A DNA stretch of 64,000 nucleotides from Micromonospora_J zhanjiangensis (GCF_042650605.1 NZ_JBHSBN010000006.1:186001-250000), one strand, 5' to 3'; positions 44,843 through 53,557 are shown, numbered from the stretch's first letter. A program made the numbers and translations. The notes: generated by a model not told the origin, from the sequence alone.

Positions 44843-46056
44843 GTGCCGGCCCGGACGTGACGGTGGAACTTCGGCACCCGCATGCTCACCTTCGTACCAG
44901 CTCCCAGGCCGGTCTCCACCACCAGCCCGAACTGGTCCCCGAAGGCCGACCGCAGTCGTTCGTCCACGTTCGACAGGCCGACGTGCTGGCCGGAGTCGTC
45001 GGCCGGGTCGGTGGCCGCCGCGGCCATCCCGGCGGCCAGCCCGGCCGGATCCATGCCCACCCCGTCGTCCTCGACGGTGATGTGGCACTCGGCTCCGGCG
45101 TCCCGCGCCTCGATGCTCACCATCCCCACCCCCGTCTTGCGCGACAGTCCGTGCCGTACGGCGTTCTCCACCAGCGGTTGCAGGCACAGGAACGGCAGAC
45201 TGACCGGCAACACCTCGGGGGCGATCTGCAGGCGTACCTGCAGGCGGTCGCCGAACCGGGCCCGTTCGATCGTGAGGTAGCGGTCGATCGAGCGCAACTC
45301 CTCGGCCAACGTGGTGAAGTCGCCGTGCGCCCGGAACGAGTACCGGGTGAACTCGGCGAACTCCAGGATCAGCTCCCGGGCCCGTTCCGGATCGGTCCGC
45401 ACGAAGGACGCGATGGCGGTCAGCGCGTTGTAGATGAAGTGCGGGCTGATCTGGGCGCGCAGGGCCCGTACCTCGGCCCGGGCCAGGCGCTCCCGGGACG
45501 ACTCCAGCTCGGCCAGGGCGAGCTGCGAGCCGGCCCAGTGCGCGGTCTCCAGGGTGGCCTGGACCAGCCCCGGTGCCGGCTGCCCGTCGGCGACGGCGAC
45601 CAGGGCGCCCACCGGCCGCCCGTCCGGTCCGCGCAGCGGGGCCACGACCGCGCCGCGCACCGGACAGTCGACCCGGTCGCAGTGCAGTTCCGACTCGCCC
45701 AGCACGGTGGACCGGTCGGCGGCCACCGCGCGTCGGGCGGCCAGCACGAGTTGGTCACGGTGGTGCCCGCCGCCGCCGTCCAGGGCGAGCACGCCCCCGT
45801 CGTCCACCAGGGCCAGGCCGGCCGCGCCGACCAGCACCCGCAGATGGCGTACGACCTTGGCGGCGTTGCCGGCGGTGAGGCCGGCCCGCAGCGGTTCGGC
45901 GGCCAACCCGGCGGTGTGCAGGACGTCGTAGGTGGCCCGTTGCATCGGGGTGGCGATGCCACGCCGTCCGCGCAACCGGACGACGGCGAAGACGGCCGCG
46001 GTCAGCGCGGTGACGAGTGCCAGCACCGCGAGCGCCGCGGACAGGTTGGCTCGCAC
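44839..46056 (-). CDS. LytS-type sensor histidine kinase with GAF domain
   Basis: 405-residue kinase. One N-terminal helix (ALAVLALVTALTAAVFAVV) anchors it, followed by a GAF-like domain about 55-185 (VLVGAAGLALVDDGGVLALD, LHCDRVDCPVRGAVVAPLRG, GRPVGALVAVADGQ). The His_kinase domain PF06580 begins VRALRAQISPHFIYNALTAI and the ATPase part has LQPLVENAVRHGLSRKTGVG, VEDDGVGMDPAGLA and HVGLSNVDERLRSAFGDQF. Two cysteines in the GAF (CDRVDC) could bind an Fe-S or redox ligand. GTG start at 46056; stop overlaps the LytTR gene. Partner of that gene. Confidence 0.92.
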   Translation of the reverse strand: MRANLSAALAVLALVTALTAAVFAVVRLRGRRGIATPMQRATYDVLHTAGLAAEPLRAGLTAGNAAKVVRHLRVLVGAAGLALVDDGGVLALDGGGGHHRDQLVLAARRAVAADRSTVLGESELHCDRVDCPVRGAVVAPLRGPDGRPVGALVAVADGQPAPGLVQATLETAHWAGSQLALAELESSRERLARAEVRALRAQISPHFIYNALTAIASFVRTDPERARELILEFAEFTRYSFRAHGDFTTLAEELRSIDRYLTIERARFGDRLQVRLQIAPEVLPVSLPFLCLQPLVENAVRHGLSRKTGVGMVSIEARDAGAECHITVEDDGVGMDPAGLAAGMAAAATDPADDSGQHVGLSNVDERLRSAFGDQFGLVVETGLGAGTKVSMRVPKFHRHVRAGT

Positions 46057-46106
46057 GCCGTCGATCCTGTCCGGTGCGCCCCGACCGCGCCACCCCGGCG
46101 GGTGGG

Positions 46107-47786
46107 TCAGTAGGCGCCCTTGCGGGCCAGCACCACGCCGATGGTGCGCCACAGGATGCTCAGGTCGTAGGCGAGCGACCAGTTGTCGACGTAGTACAGG
46201 TCGAGCCGGACCGACTCGTCCCAGGACAGATCGGACCGTCCGGACACCTGCCACAGACCGGTCATCCCGGGTCGGACCAGCAGCCGACGTCGGACGTCGC
46301 CGAGGAAGTCGCCGTCGTCGGCCGGCAGCGGTCGCGGCCCGACCAGCGACATCTCGCCCCACAGTACGTTGATCAACTGAGGCAGTTCGTCGAGCGAGCT
46401 GGCCCGCAGGAACCGGCCGATCGGGAAGACCCGCGGGTCTTGCTTGATCTTGAACAGCATCCCGTCGGTCTCGTTCTGGTCCACCAGGCCGGCGAGGCGG
46501 TCCTCGGCGTCCACGTACATCGTCCGGAATTTCCAGACCCGGAACGTCCGTCCCTCGTGCCCGACCCGGGGCTGCCGGAAGAAGACCGGGCCCGGGTCGC
46601 TCAGCCGGATCGCCACCGCGATGGCGATGAACAGCGGGACGAGCAGCAGCAGCCCGAGTCCGGCGGCGCACCGGTCGAGCAGGCTCTTGGCCAGCAGGGC
46701 CGGCCCGGACAGGGTCGGCTCCTCGACGTGCAGCAGGGGCAGGCCCTCGATCGGCCGGATGTGCACCCGCGGGCCGGCGATGTCGGTGAGCTGCGGCGCG
46801 ACCACCAGGTCGACCCCGGAGCCCTCCAACTGCCAGGCCAGGCGGCGCAGTTCACCCGGCTCGGCGGTGGCCGAACCGCAGACCGCGATGGTGTCGCCGC
46901 CGACCTCCCGGACCAGCGCCAGGATGTCCCGGCCGGCGTACACCGGGACCGGGGTCTCGATCCCCCGGGCCGCGGCGATGCCGTCGGTCAGGTGGATGGC
47001 GACCGGCACCAGACCGGCGGACGGGTTGCGGGTGACCGCCTTGTGCACCTCCAGCGCGTCCGGCAGGTTGCCCACCAGCACCATCCGGTGCCCGGCGTAA
47101 CCGGCCTGCCGGCGCAGTCGTTGCAGGACCAGGCGGGCGGTGAACCGGATCAGCAGGATCAGCACCATCGTGCCGACCAGGGCGGTGCCCACGGTGAACC
47201 GGGACAGGTCCGTCTTGGTGGCGAAGGCGACGAACGAGACGGTCGCCGCCACGGTGACCGCGGCCCGGACCACCCGACGGAACTCGTCGGTGCCCAGCCC
47301 GAGATACCGCCGGTCGTAGGCGCCGTTCGCCCACAACAGGAACAGCCAGCTCAGCGGCAGCAGCAGGTAGGCGATGGTGTTGAACAGGTCCCGGTTCGCG
47401 GCGAAGCCGGACGCGGCCTGCTCGAACGAGGCGATGGCGATGAGGCTGACCAGCGCCACGGCGCCGAAGTCGAGGAGCACCAGCACCGCCGTGTAGGGGC
47501 GGTGCCAGCGGGAAACCCGACGGCGGGCCCGTGCCCAGGCGGAGCGGGGCACCCCGTTGGGCGACTGGGGTGCTGGTCCCTGGATCTCGAAGCTGTCGAC
47601 GTGCCGCAATGGCCCGCCTCGGCCGGTGCCGGTGGCCGGGCGTTGGAGGCTGGTCGTCACCTCACCTAAGTCCTCCCGCATGACACGTGCCGCCCACTCG
47701 CCATAGGGGCTCGGATCGCCCACACTTCCAGTCTCCCACGCGGGATCACCCGGAACGTGGACCCGTGGGACTTTACGCCCCACCAC
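46107..47786 (-). CDS. Polyprenyl-phosphate glycosyl-1-phosphate transferase (sugar transferase)
   Basis: 559-residue initiating enzyme of exopolysaccharide or glycopolymer synthesis, moving sugar-1-phosphate from a nucleotide sugar to a polyprenyl phosphate. N-terminal soluble stretch, then four to five helices (TAVLVLLDFGAVALVSLIAI, LLPLSWLFLLWANGAYDRRY, VGTALVGTMVLILLIRFTAR), a Rossmann-like CoA-binding type middle (GHRMVLVGNLPDALEVHKAV), and the catalytic bacterial-sugar-transferase domain: LDRCAAGLGLLLLVPLFIAI, SDPGPVFFRQPRVGHEGRTF, WKFRTMYVDAEDRLA, RASSLDELPQLINVLWGEMS, GPRPL, RPGMTGLWQVSGRSDLSWDE. Real start may be later (ATG at 47681). Confidence 0.92.
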   Translation of the reverse strand: MVGRKVPRVHVPGDPAWETGSVGDPSPYGEWAARVMREDLGEVTTSLQRPATGTGRGGPLRHVDSFEIQGPAPQSPNGVPRSAWARARRRVSRWHRPYTAVLVLLDFGAVALVSLIAIASFEQAASGFAANRDLFNTIAYLLLPLSWLFLLWANGAYDRRYLGLGTDEFRRVVRAAVTVAATVSFVAFATKTDLSRFTVGTALVGTMVLILLIRFTARLVLQRLRRQAGYAGHRMVLVGNLPDALEVHKAVTRNPSAGLVPVAIHLTDGIAAARGIETPVPVYAGRDILALVREVGGDTIAVCGSATAEPGELRRLAWQLEGSGVDLVVAPQLTDIAGPRVHIRPIEGLPLLHVEEPTLSGPALLAKSLLDRCAAGLGLLLLVPLFIAIAVAIRLSDPGPVFFRQPRVGHEGRTFRVWKFRTMYVDAEDRLAGLVDQNETDGMLFKIKQDPRVFPIGRFLRASSLDELPQLINVLWGEMSLVGPRPLPADDGDFLGDVRRRLLVRPGMTGLWQVSGRSDLSWDESVRLDLYYVDNWSLAYDLSILWRTIGVVLARKGAY

Positions 47787-47926
47787 CTCGATGTGAGCCG
47801 GTGTGCTGCCGCCGGTGGATCCGCGACCGGGCCACTATACCGATGGATGACCGCTTCGGTAGACCTCGGAGTCCGGAGTTCATCGGTGGATTAGTGATTT
47901 TCTTTGCAGCGGTGATTTTCGGTCAC

Positions 47927-48787
47927 CTACCGCACAAGTCGGGACAACCGACGGTCAGCAAGGGGCTTTCCGCCGGTCTGACAGGTGGGGCAGTACTGGA
48001 GGCTGGAATCGGCGAACGACACCTCACGCACCGTGTCACCACAGACCGGGCAGGGTAGTCCGGTCCGCGCGTGCACCCGCAAACCGGACCGCTTCTCACC
48101 CTTCAACTCCGCCGCCCGCTGACCGACCGAACGCTCGACCGCGCCGCCGAGCACCTCCCGCGTCGCGGTGTGCAGGGCCGCGACCTGGTCGTCGGTGAGC
48201 CGGTCGCTGATCACGAACGGGGACAACCGGGCCGCGTGCAGGATCTCGTCGGAGTACGCGTTGCCGACGCCGGCGAGCACCTGCTGATCGGTCAGCACAC
48301 CCTTGAGCTGGCCGCGTCGGCCGCGCATCCGCTCGGCGAAGGTCGCCAGGTCGACGGTCGCCGCGTCCGGCCCGAGCCGGGCCACCCCCGGCACCTGCGC
48401 CGGGTCGGTCACCAGGTAGGCGGCCAGCTTCTTCTGCGTACCGGCCTCGGTCAGGTCGAAGCCGGAACCGTCGTCGAGGCGTACCCGCAGGGCGATCGGG
48501 CCCTTGCCCGGCCGCAGCGGGACCCCGGAGGAGAAGGCGTCCCGGTAGTGCAGCCAGCCGGCCCGGGCCAGGTGCACCACGAGGTGCAGCTCGCCGTCCA
48601 GCACGACGTCCAGGAACTTGCCGTGCCGCCCCGCGTCGGTGACCTCGCGGCCGGCCGCGGCGGACGGCGGCGGGTCGTACGTCTTCAGGGCGCTGATCGC
48701 CGAGACCTCGATCCGGTCCACCCGGCGACCCACCGCCCGCTCCCGCAGATAGGCGGCGAGTGCTTCGACCTCCGGTAACTCAGGCAC
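47927..48787 (-). CDS. Fpg/Nei-family DNA glycosylase
   Basis: 286-residue base-excision repair enzyme of the MutM/Nei group. After start removal the N-terminal proline is in PELPEVEALAAYLRERAVGR, the catalytic Pro/Glu region; the helix-two-turn-helix contains VGNAYSDEILHAARLSPFV, and a zinc finger is complete near the C-terminus (CPVCGDTVREVSFADS, YCPTC). Because the third residue pattern is PELPEVE and zinc ligands are all cysteine, it is closer to actinobacterial MutM/Nei2 than E. coli Nei; base specificity not assigned. GTG start with no strong ribosome site; divergent from the GT4 gene by 25 bases. Confidence 0.93.
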   Translation of the reverse strand: MPELPEVEALAAYLRERAVGRRVDRIEVSAISALKTYDPPPSAAAGREVTDAGRHGKFLDVVLDGELHLVVHLARAGWLHYRDAFSSGVPLRPGKGPIALRVRLDDGSGFDLTEAGTQKKLAAYLVTDPAQVPGVARLGPDAATVDLATFAERMRGRRGQLKGVLTDQQVLAGVGNAYSDEILHAARLSPFVISDRLTDDQVAALHTATREVLGGAVERSVGQRAAELKGEKRSGLRVHARTGLPCPVCGDTVREVSFADSSLQYCPTCQTGGKPLADRRLSRLVR

Positions 48788-48812
48788 GTCCCCAACGGTA
48801 GCCTCTGGACGT

Positions 48813-49985
48813 GTGAAGGTGGTCGTGGCGCACAACCGGTACCGCGAGGCCCAGCCGTCCGGCGAGAACACCATCGTCGACCTGGAGATCGCCCAGCTCA
48901 CCGCGGCCGGGGTCGAGGTGCTGCCGTTCCTGCGCAGCTCGGACGAGATCCCGGCGCTGCCGGCGACTGCCAAGGCACTGCTGCCGATCTCCCCGATCTG
49001 GGCGCCGCAGGCCCAGCGGGACCTGGGTCGGCTGCTCGCCGAACACCGGCCGGACGTGGTGCACCTGCACAACCCGTACCCGTTGATCTCGCCCTGGGTG
49101 GTGCGGACCGCGCACCGGCACGGCGTGCCGGTGGTGCAGACGGTGCACAACTACCGGCAGGTCTGCTCGTCCGGGGTGTACTTCCGGGACGGCCGGATCT
49201 GCACCGACTGCCGGGGCCGGGCGTTCGGTTTGCCGGCGGTGGTGCACCGCTGCTACCGCGGCTCCCGGGCGCAGAGCGCGCTGATGGCCACCACCCTCGC
49301 CGTGCACCGGCCCACCTGGCGGTCGGTGGACCGCTACATCGCGCTCACCTCGGCGATCGCCGATCACCTGCGGGACTACGGCATCCCGGCGGACCGGATC
49401 ACGGTGAAGCCGAACGCCGTCCCCGACCCGGGACCGCCGGCCCCGCTCGGCGACGGTTTCCTGTTCTTCGGCCGGCTCTCCCCGGAGAAGGGCCTCGACC
49501 TGCTGCTGGACGCCTGGCGGCGGCATCCCGACGGCGACCTCGGCCCGCTGCGGATCGCCGGTGACGGCGAACTGCGCCCACTGGCCGAACGGGCCGCCGC
49601 CGAGCGGACCGACGTGAAGTACCTCGGGCCGCTGGACCGGGCCGGCGTCGCCGCCGCGCTGCGCGACACCGCCGTGGTGCTGGCCGTGCCGACCTGGCAC
49701 GACGTGCTGCCCACCGTGGTGATCGAGGCGCTGGCCGCCGGCCGGCCGGTGCTCGGCACCGCGCTGGGCGGCATCCCGTACCTGCTCGGCGTGGACGACC
49801 CGACCCGGGCCGCCGGCTGGGCCGTGCGGCCGGAACCCGACGAGTTGGCTGTCGCACTGCCGGTGGCCCGCGCCGGCGCCCCCGGCCTCGCCGCCGCCGC
49901 CCGGGCCCGCTACGAACGCACCTTCCACCCCGACGTCGTCACGAAACAACTCCTCGCCACCTACGAGGCCACCCGCCGCCCCTGA
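48813..49985 (+). CDS. Glycosyltransferase family 4
   Basis: 390-residue GT-B glycosyltransferase. N-terminal acceptor domain from MKVVVAHNRYREAQPSGENT; LAEHRPDVVHLHNPYPLISP and VVQTVHNYRQVCSSGVYFRD are typical of the GT4 family, with cysteines in ICTDCRGRAF. The C-terminal donor half has LFFGRLSPEKGLDLLLDAWR, LRIAGDGELRPLAERAA, LDRAGVAAALRDTAVVLAVP and HDVLPTVVIEALAAGRPVLG, the nucleotide-sugar binding E-x7-E. GTG start. It runs toward the CDP-alcohol operon; together with the sugar transferase gene at 46-48 kb it suggests a small surface glycan locus. Donor and acceptor unknown. Confidence 0.92.
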   Translation: MKVVVAHNRYREAQPSGENTIVDLEIAQLTAAGVEVLPFLRSSDEIPALPATAKALLPISPIWAPQAQRDLGRLLAEHRPDVVHLHNPYPLISPWVVRTAHRHGVPVVQTVHNYRQVCSSGVYFRDGRICTDCRGRAFGLPAVVHRCYRGSRAQSALMATTLAVHRPTWRSVDRYIALTSAIADHLRDYGIPADRITVKPNAVPDPGPPAPLGDGFLFFGRLSPEKGLDLLLDAWRRHPDGDLGPLRIAGDGELRPLAERAAAERTDVKYLGPLDRAGVAAALRDTAVVLAVPTWHDVLPTVVIEALAAGRPVLGTALGGIPYLLGVDDPTRAAGWAVRPEPDELAVALPVARAGAPGLAAAARARYERTFHPDVVTKQLLATYEATRRP

Positions 49986-49999
49986 CCCCCACCACCCCC

Positions 50000-50047
50000 G
50001 CGCGGGCGCCCCGCCCGCGCCCCGCCGCGCGGCAGCGCGGCGCGGGG
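50000..50047. terminator. Paired hairpins between convergent genes
   Basis: First a perfect 9-bp stem GCGCGGGCG/CGCCCGCGC (50000-50008, 50012-50020), then GCCGCGC/GCGCGGC (50024-50030, 50035-50041). They lie between the GT4 stop and the CDP-alcohol transferase stop. Confidence 0.6.
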
Positions 50048-50070
50048 TGCGGGCAGCGGGCGGGTGGGTG

Positions 50071-50796
50071 TCAGCGGAGGGAGGAGCGGGCGGAGAAGGC
50101 GATGCTGGCCAGCAGGAAGCCGCCGTTGATCACGGTGAAGGCGGCGACCAGCCAGATCGTCCAGGCCGGCGTCACGGTCAGCACCAGGCCGGCCAGGAAG
50201 ATCACCGCGCCGTAGTCGCGGATCAGCTTGACCAGGCGGACCGGCAGCGAGGTGGACGGGACCATGCTGGCGGCGTTCGGGCCGGCCTGCATCACCGAGG
50301 TCACCAGGTTGACCATCCAGGTGCCGGCGAACCCGGCCACCAGCCAGCTCGGGATGCCCGGACGCTGCGCCACCGCGGTCGCGGACAGCGCCGCGACCAG
50401 CGCGATCTGCGCGGCCACGTCGCACAGCACGTCGACCCGGGCGCCCGCCGGGCTGCCCTGCCCGGTGACCCGGGCCAACTGCCCGTCGGCACAGTCCAGG
50501 GCGTACGCGAGCTGCCAGGCCAGCAGCGCGACCAGGCCGACCGGCCAGGCCGGTACGTCCCCGACGGCCACCGCCGGCGCCAGCGCGACCACGGCCACCG
50601 AGGCGGCCAGCCCGAGCACCAGGTTGGCGAGGGTCAACGCGGTCGGCGGCAGCCCCGCCCGGTCGGCCCCGACGGCCAGCGCCGCACCGATCCGCTGGCT
50701 GATCGCCTCGCTGAACAGCCCACCACCCCGGTTGACCCGGTAGAAGTCGGCGGCGGTGGGGCGGGTGGCGTCAGACACCGAGGTCGCGGATCGCAT
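50071..50796 (-). CDS. CDP-alcohol phosphatidyltransferase family protein
   Basis: 241-residue membrane enzyme of the CDP-OH-P transferase family, which joins CDP-linked alcohol phosphates or lipids with loss of CMP. The family motif is complete in DCADGQLARVTGQGSPAGAR then DVLCD (D-x2-DG-x2-AR-x8-G-x3-D-x3-D), within about six helices (LANLVLGLAASVAVVALAPA, GLVALLAWQLAYALDC, AAQIALVAALSATAVA, LIRDYGAVIFLAGLVLTVTP, WLVAAFTVINGGFLLASIAF). ATG at 50796 overlaps the stop of the dehydrogenase gene by 26 bases. Donor and acceptor likely relate to the two upstream genes of the operon. Confidence 0.92.
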   Translation of the reverse strand: MRSATSVSDATRPTAADFYRVNRGGGLFSEAISQRIGAALAVGADRAGLPPTALTLANLVLGLAASVAVVALAPAVAVGDVPAWPVGLVALLAWQLAYALDCADGQLARVTGQGSPAGARVDVLCDVAAQIALVAALSATAVAQRPGIPSWLVAGFAGTWMVNLVTSVMQAGPNAASMVPSTSLPVRLVKLIRDYGAVIFLAGLVLTVTPAWTIWLVAAFTVINGGFLLASIAFSARSSLR

Positions 50797-51838
50797 CGAC
50801 GTAGTCTGCCAGCCGGTCCCGGATCTCCTCCGGCGACAGGTCGAGGTGCTCCAGGATGGTGTAGCGGTCCGGCCGGGTCCGTGGCGCGAATGCCACCGCC
50901 TCGGCGAACTGTTCCCCGGTCAACCCCACGTCGGCCGGGACGCGGGGCAGGTTGTGCCGGTCCAGGCAGGCCGACATCTGCGCGAACCGCCGTTGGTCAC
51001 CGCGCAGCCAGGTGCAGAACAGCGCACCGAGACCGGCCAGCTCACCGTGCGAGGCGGTCGCCGGGTACAGCGTGTCGATGGCGTGCATGATCTCGTGGCA
51101 GCCGCCGCTGGCCGGCCGGCTGCTGCCGCAGACCGCCATCGCCAGGCCGCTGGAGATCAGCCCCTCGGCGAGCACGGTGAGGAAGTCGTCGTCGCCCATG
51201 TCGCCCGGATGATTGATGATCGCCTCGGCGGCGGCCCGGGCCAGCGAGGCGGCCAGCCCGTCGACCGGTTCGCCGCGTACCCGGCGGGCCAGGTCCCAGT
51301 CGGCGAGCGCGCTGATGTTGCTGATCACGTCGCCGATGCCGGCCCGGTTGTGCCGCTCCGGGCCGGCATCCACGAAGTCCAGGTCGACGATCACGGCGAT
51401 CGGGATGTGCACCCCGTACGAGCCCTTGATCCCGTCGGTGACCAGGCTGGCCACCGGGGAGGCGATGCCGTCGTTGGCCAGCGCGGTGGCCACCGAGACC
51501 ATCGGCAGGCCGCGCCGCATCGCCGCGTACTTGGCCACGTCGACGGTCTTGCCGCCGCCGATCCCGACCACCGCGTCGTACGACCGGGAGCGCAGCTTCG
51601 CGCCGAGGTCGTTGGCGGCGTCCAGGGTGGCACCGGCGACGGTGAAGACGTCGGCGGAGCCCAACGACGGGCCGATCAACTCGGCGATCTTCTCGCCCTG
51701 GCCCGGCCCGACCACCACCGCGACGTCACCACCGGCGGAGATCCGGCCGTCGGCCAGGATCGCGCCCAGGTCGGCCACCGCCCCCCGCCGCACGTCGATG
51801 TGCAGCGGGGTCTGTACGGAACGGGCTAGTAGCGGCAC
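50771..51838 (-). CDS. Iron-containing alcohol dehydrogenase, sn-glycerol-1-phosphate dehydrogenase-like
   Basis: 355-residue NAD(P)-dependent dehydrogenase related to archaeal EgsA and bacterial AraM, which reduce dihydroxyacetone phosphate to glycerol-1-phosphate. The nucleotide site is VVGIGGGKTVDVAKYAAMRR with ATALANDGIASPVASLV; metal ligands are suggested by INHPGDMGDDDF, the histidine-rich GGCHEIMHAIDTLYP and ASHGELAGLGALF. GTG start at 51838 overlaps the nucleotidyltransferase stop by 13 bases, so tightly coupled. Glycerol-1-phosphate as product is a family inference; a related polyol phosphate remains possible. Confidence 0.88.
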   Translation of the reverse strand: MPLLARSVQTPLHIDVRRGAVADLGAILADGRISAGGDVAVVVGPGQGEKIAELIGPSLGSADVFTVAGATLDAANDLGAKLRSRSYDAVVGIGGGKTVDVAKYAAMRRGLPMVSVATALANDGIASPVASLVTDGIKGSYGVHIPIAVIVDLDFVDAGPERHNRAGIGDVISNISALADWDLARRVRGEPVDGLAASLARAAAEAIINHPGDMGDDDFLTVLAEGLISSGLAMAVCGSSRPASGGCHEIMHAIDTLYPATASHGELAGLGALFCTWLRGDQRRFAQMSACLDRHNLPRVPADVGLTGEQFAEAVAFAPRTRPDRYTILEHLDLSPEEIRDRLADYVDAIRDLGV

Positions 51839-52557
51839 GCGATCTCCCGGGCCCGGATCAGGTCGTCGTGGTTGTCGACCTCGACCCACTCGACGTCGCC
51901 GATCGACGCGCCGCGCACCTCGCCGCCCCGGTTCGCGTACTCCTGGTAGCCGTCCTCGTAGTAGAGGTTGGGGTCGCGTCGCCAGGTGGCCTCCAGCGCC
52001 TCGGCCAGGCCCGCCGCGGCGTGCGGCTCTATCAGCGTCGCGCCGATGTACTCGCCGTACGCCTCGGCCGGATCCATCAGCTTGGTGATCTTGGTGAGCT
52101 GGCCGTGCTCGTCGAAGACCGTCTTCATCTCCTCGTCGGCGCACTTCTTGACGGTGTCCAGGGCCAGCAGGATGCCCGGTCCGCGCTCGGCCAGCAGGGT
52201 CCGCTCGACGCTGACCGGGTGCACGGTGTCCCCGTTCACCAGCAGCGCGCCCCGCGCGAAGTGCTCCCGGGCCAGCCAGAGCGAGTACGCGTTGTTCCAC
52301 TCCTCGGCCTTGTCGTTGTGCACCAGGGTGATCTTCACGCCGTACCTCGACTGGAGATCGTCCAGGCGGGCCTCGACCGCCTCGGCGGCGTAGCCGACCA
52401 CGATCACCACGTCGGTGAGCCCCACCGCGGCGAGGTTGCGCAGGGCGATGTCCAGGATCGTCGTCTCGCCGTCCACCGGTACGAGTGCCTTGGGCAGGGT
52501 GTCCGTGTACGGCCGCAGCCGACGTCCCGCGCCGGCGGCGAGCACCAGGCCGATCAT
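51826..52557 (-). CDS. Nucleotidyltransferase (sugar/polyol-phosphate, LicC-like)
   Basis: 243-residue NTP transferase with signature LVLAAGAGRRLRPYTDTLPK and ALVPVDGETTILDIALRNLA, metal-binding LLVNGDTVHPVSVERTLL, and EYIGATLIEPHAAAGLAEAL; EWVEVDNHDDLIRAREIACR ends the fold as in LicC/GlmU-type small transferases. It probably joins CTP (or another NTP) with a phosphorylated small alcohol. AAGGAG site nine bases before the ATG. First gene of the three-gene operon with a glycerol-1-phosphate dehydrogenase-like enzyme and CDP-alcohol transferase, which makes a CDP-polyol product likely. Confidence 0.9.
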   Translation of the reverse strand: MIGLVLAAGAGRRLRPYTDTLPKALVPVDGETTILDIALRNLAAVGLTDVVIVVGYAAEAVEARLDDLQSRYGVKITLVHNDKAEEWNNAYSLWLAREHFARGALLVNGDTVHPVSVERTLLAERGPGILLALDTVKKCADEEMKTVFDEHGQLTKITKLMDPAEAYGEYIGATLIEPHAAAGLAEALEATWRRDPNLYYEDGYQEYANRGGEVRGASIGDVEWVEVDNHDDLIRAREIACRY

Positions 52558-52659
52558 CGAATACTCCTTCTCCGCAGGTTCGGTGGCACCGCGGTCCGTG
52601 GACGACGGCTACCGCAGGAGGATAGCGCTGCGTGACAGCACGGCCGGCCGCAGCCGTGC

Positions 52660-53526
52660 TCAGCCGGGCAGGGCGGCCAGGTCGGCGAGCAGTTCGAGCC
52701 GCTCGGTCGGGGCGATCGCCCGGTACGGCCCGGCGGCCCGGCGGTCGGTCTCCAGCTCGATGGCGCGCCGCTCGGGGCCGTCGGGCAGGGCGCTGATGCT
52801 CCGCGCGGTGTGTCCCGCCGCGGTCCAGGCGGCGGCGTGCGCGTCGGCCCGGTGGTAACGCAATGTGCTCAGCCGGTTCAGCAGCAGCACGCCGGCCGGG
52901 GTGCCGTCCGGCTCGTACGGCGGGCCGAGCGCGTGGAACGCGGACCCGGCCTCCCGGGCCCACTGGTCCGACCAGGTCGGTTCGTCCGGTTCGCCCGCCG
53001 CGCCCACCGGGTCGGTCGGGCCGGACCGGTGCGCACCGGTCGCCGGATCCGTCCCGTCGGCCGGTGCCGGGCGGGCGGCCCGGACCAGCAACCGGCCCAC
53101 GGTGCCGACCAGCCGGGTCACCCGGGCCCGGTGCCCGTCCCAGAGCCGTTCGGTGACCCGGGCGTGCAGCTCGGCGATCTCGGTCAGATAGGCCACGCCC
53201 CGCTCGGTGGCGCACAGCCCACCGCCGGCGGTCCGGTAGATCATCCCGTGCGCCACCTGCTTGTCCAGCGCGCGCTGGCACCTTGCCGGGTCGGCGTACC
53301 GGGTCACCGCGGCGAAGCCGGGACCGCTGACCGTGCCGCCCGGCACGGCGAGCCGGGTGCGCAGGTCCACCAGGAAGCCGGTGGCCGCCGGGCCGCCGTA
53401 CCGCCGGTCGAGTTCCGGCCGGCCGGCCGCGCCGGCGGCCCGCAGCACCCCGAGACAGATCCGGTCGACGGCCGGTGCGACAAGCGCCGCGAACCGGTAC
53501 GGCGCCAGCTCGACCGGATCGTTCAC
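52660..53526 (-). CDS. Unknown 288-residue protein, possible winged-helix
   Basis: I do not recognise this family. The N-terminal half has helices (PYRFAALVAPAVDRICLGVL, DPARCQRALDKQVAHGMIYR) followed by TAGGGLCATERGVAYLTEIA, a shape resembling a winged-helix wing. A Pro/Gly/Asp-rich linker around 150-175 (PAPADGTDPATGAHRSGPTD) separates the C-terminal part, in which LSTLRYHRADAHAAAWTAAG and SISALPDGPERRAIELETDR are mostly helical. GTG start. Stands alone between the nucleotidyltransferase operon and the NUDIX gene; regulatory protein is a guess. Confidence 0.6.
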   Translation of the reverse strand: MNDPVELAPYRFAALVAPAVDRICLGVLRAAGAAGRPELDRRYGGPAATGFLVDLRTRLAVPGGTVSGPGFAAVTRYADPARCQRALDKQVAHGMIYRTAGGGLCATERGVAYLTEIAELHARVTERLWDGHRARVTRLVGTVGRLLVRAARPAPADGTDPATGAHRSGPTDPVGAAGEPDEPTWSDQWAREAGSAFHALGPPYEPDGTPAGVLLLNRLSTLRYHRADAHAAAWTAAGHTARSISALPDGPERRAIELETDRRAAGPYRAIAPTERLELLADLAALPG

Positions 53527-53557
53527 CCGCGCATCACCGGCCGGGTCGGGACGGCGG

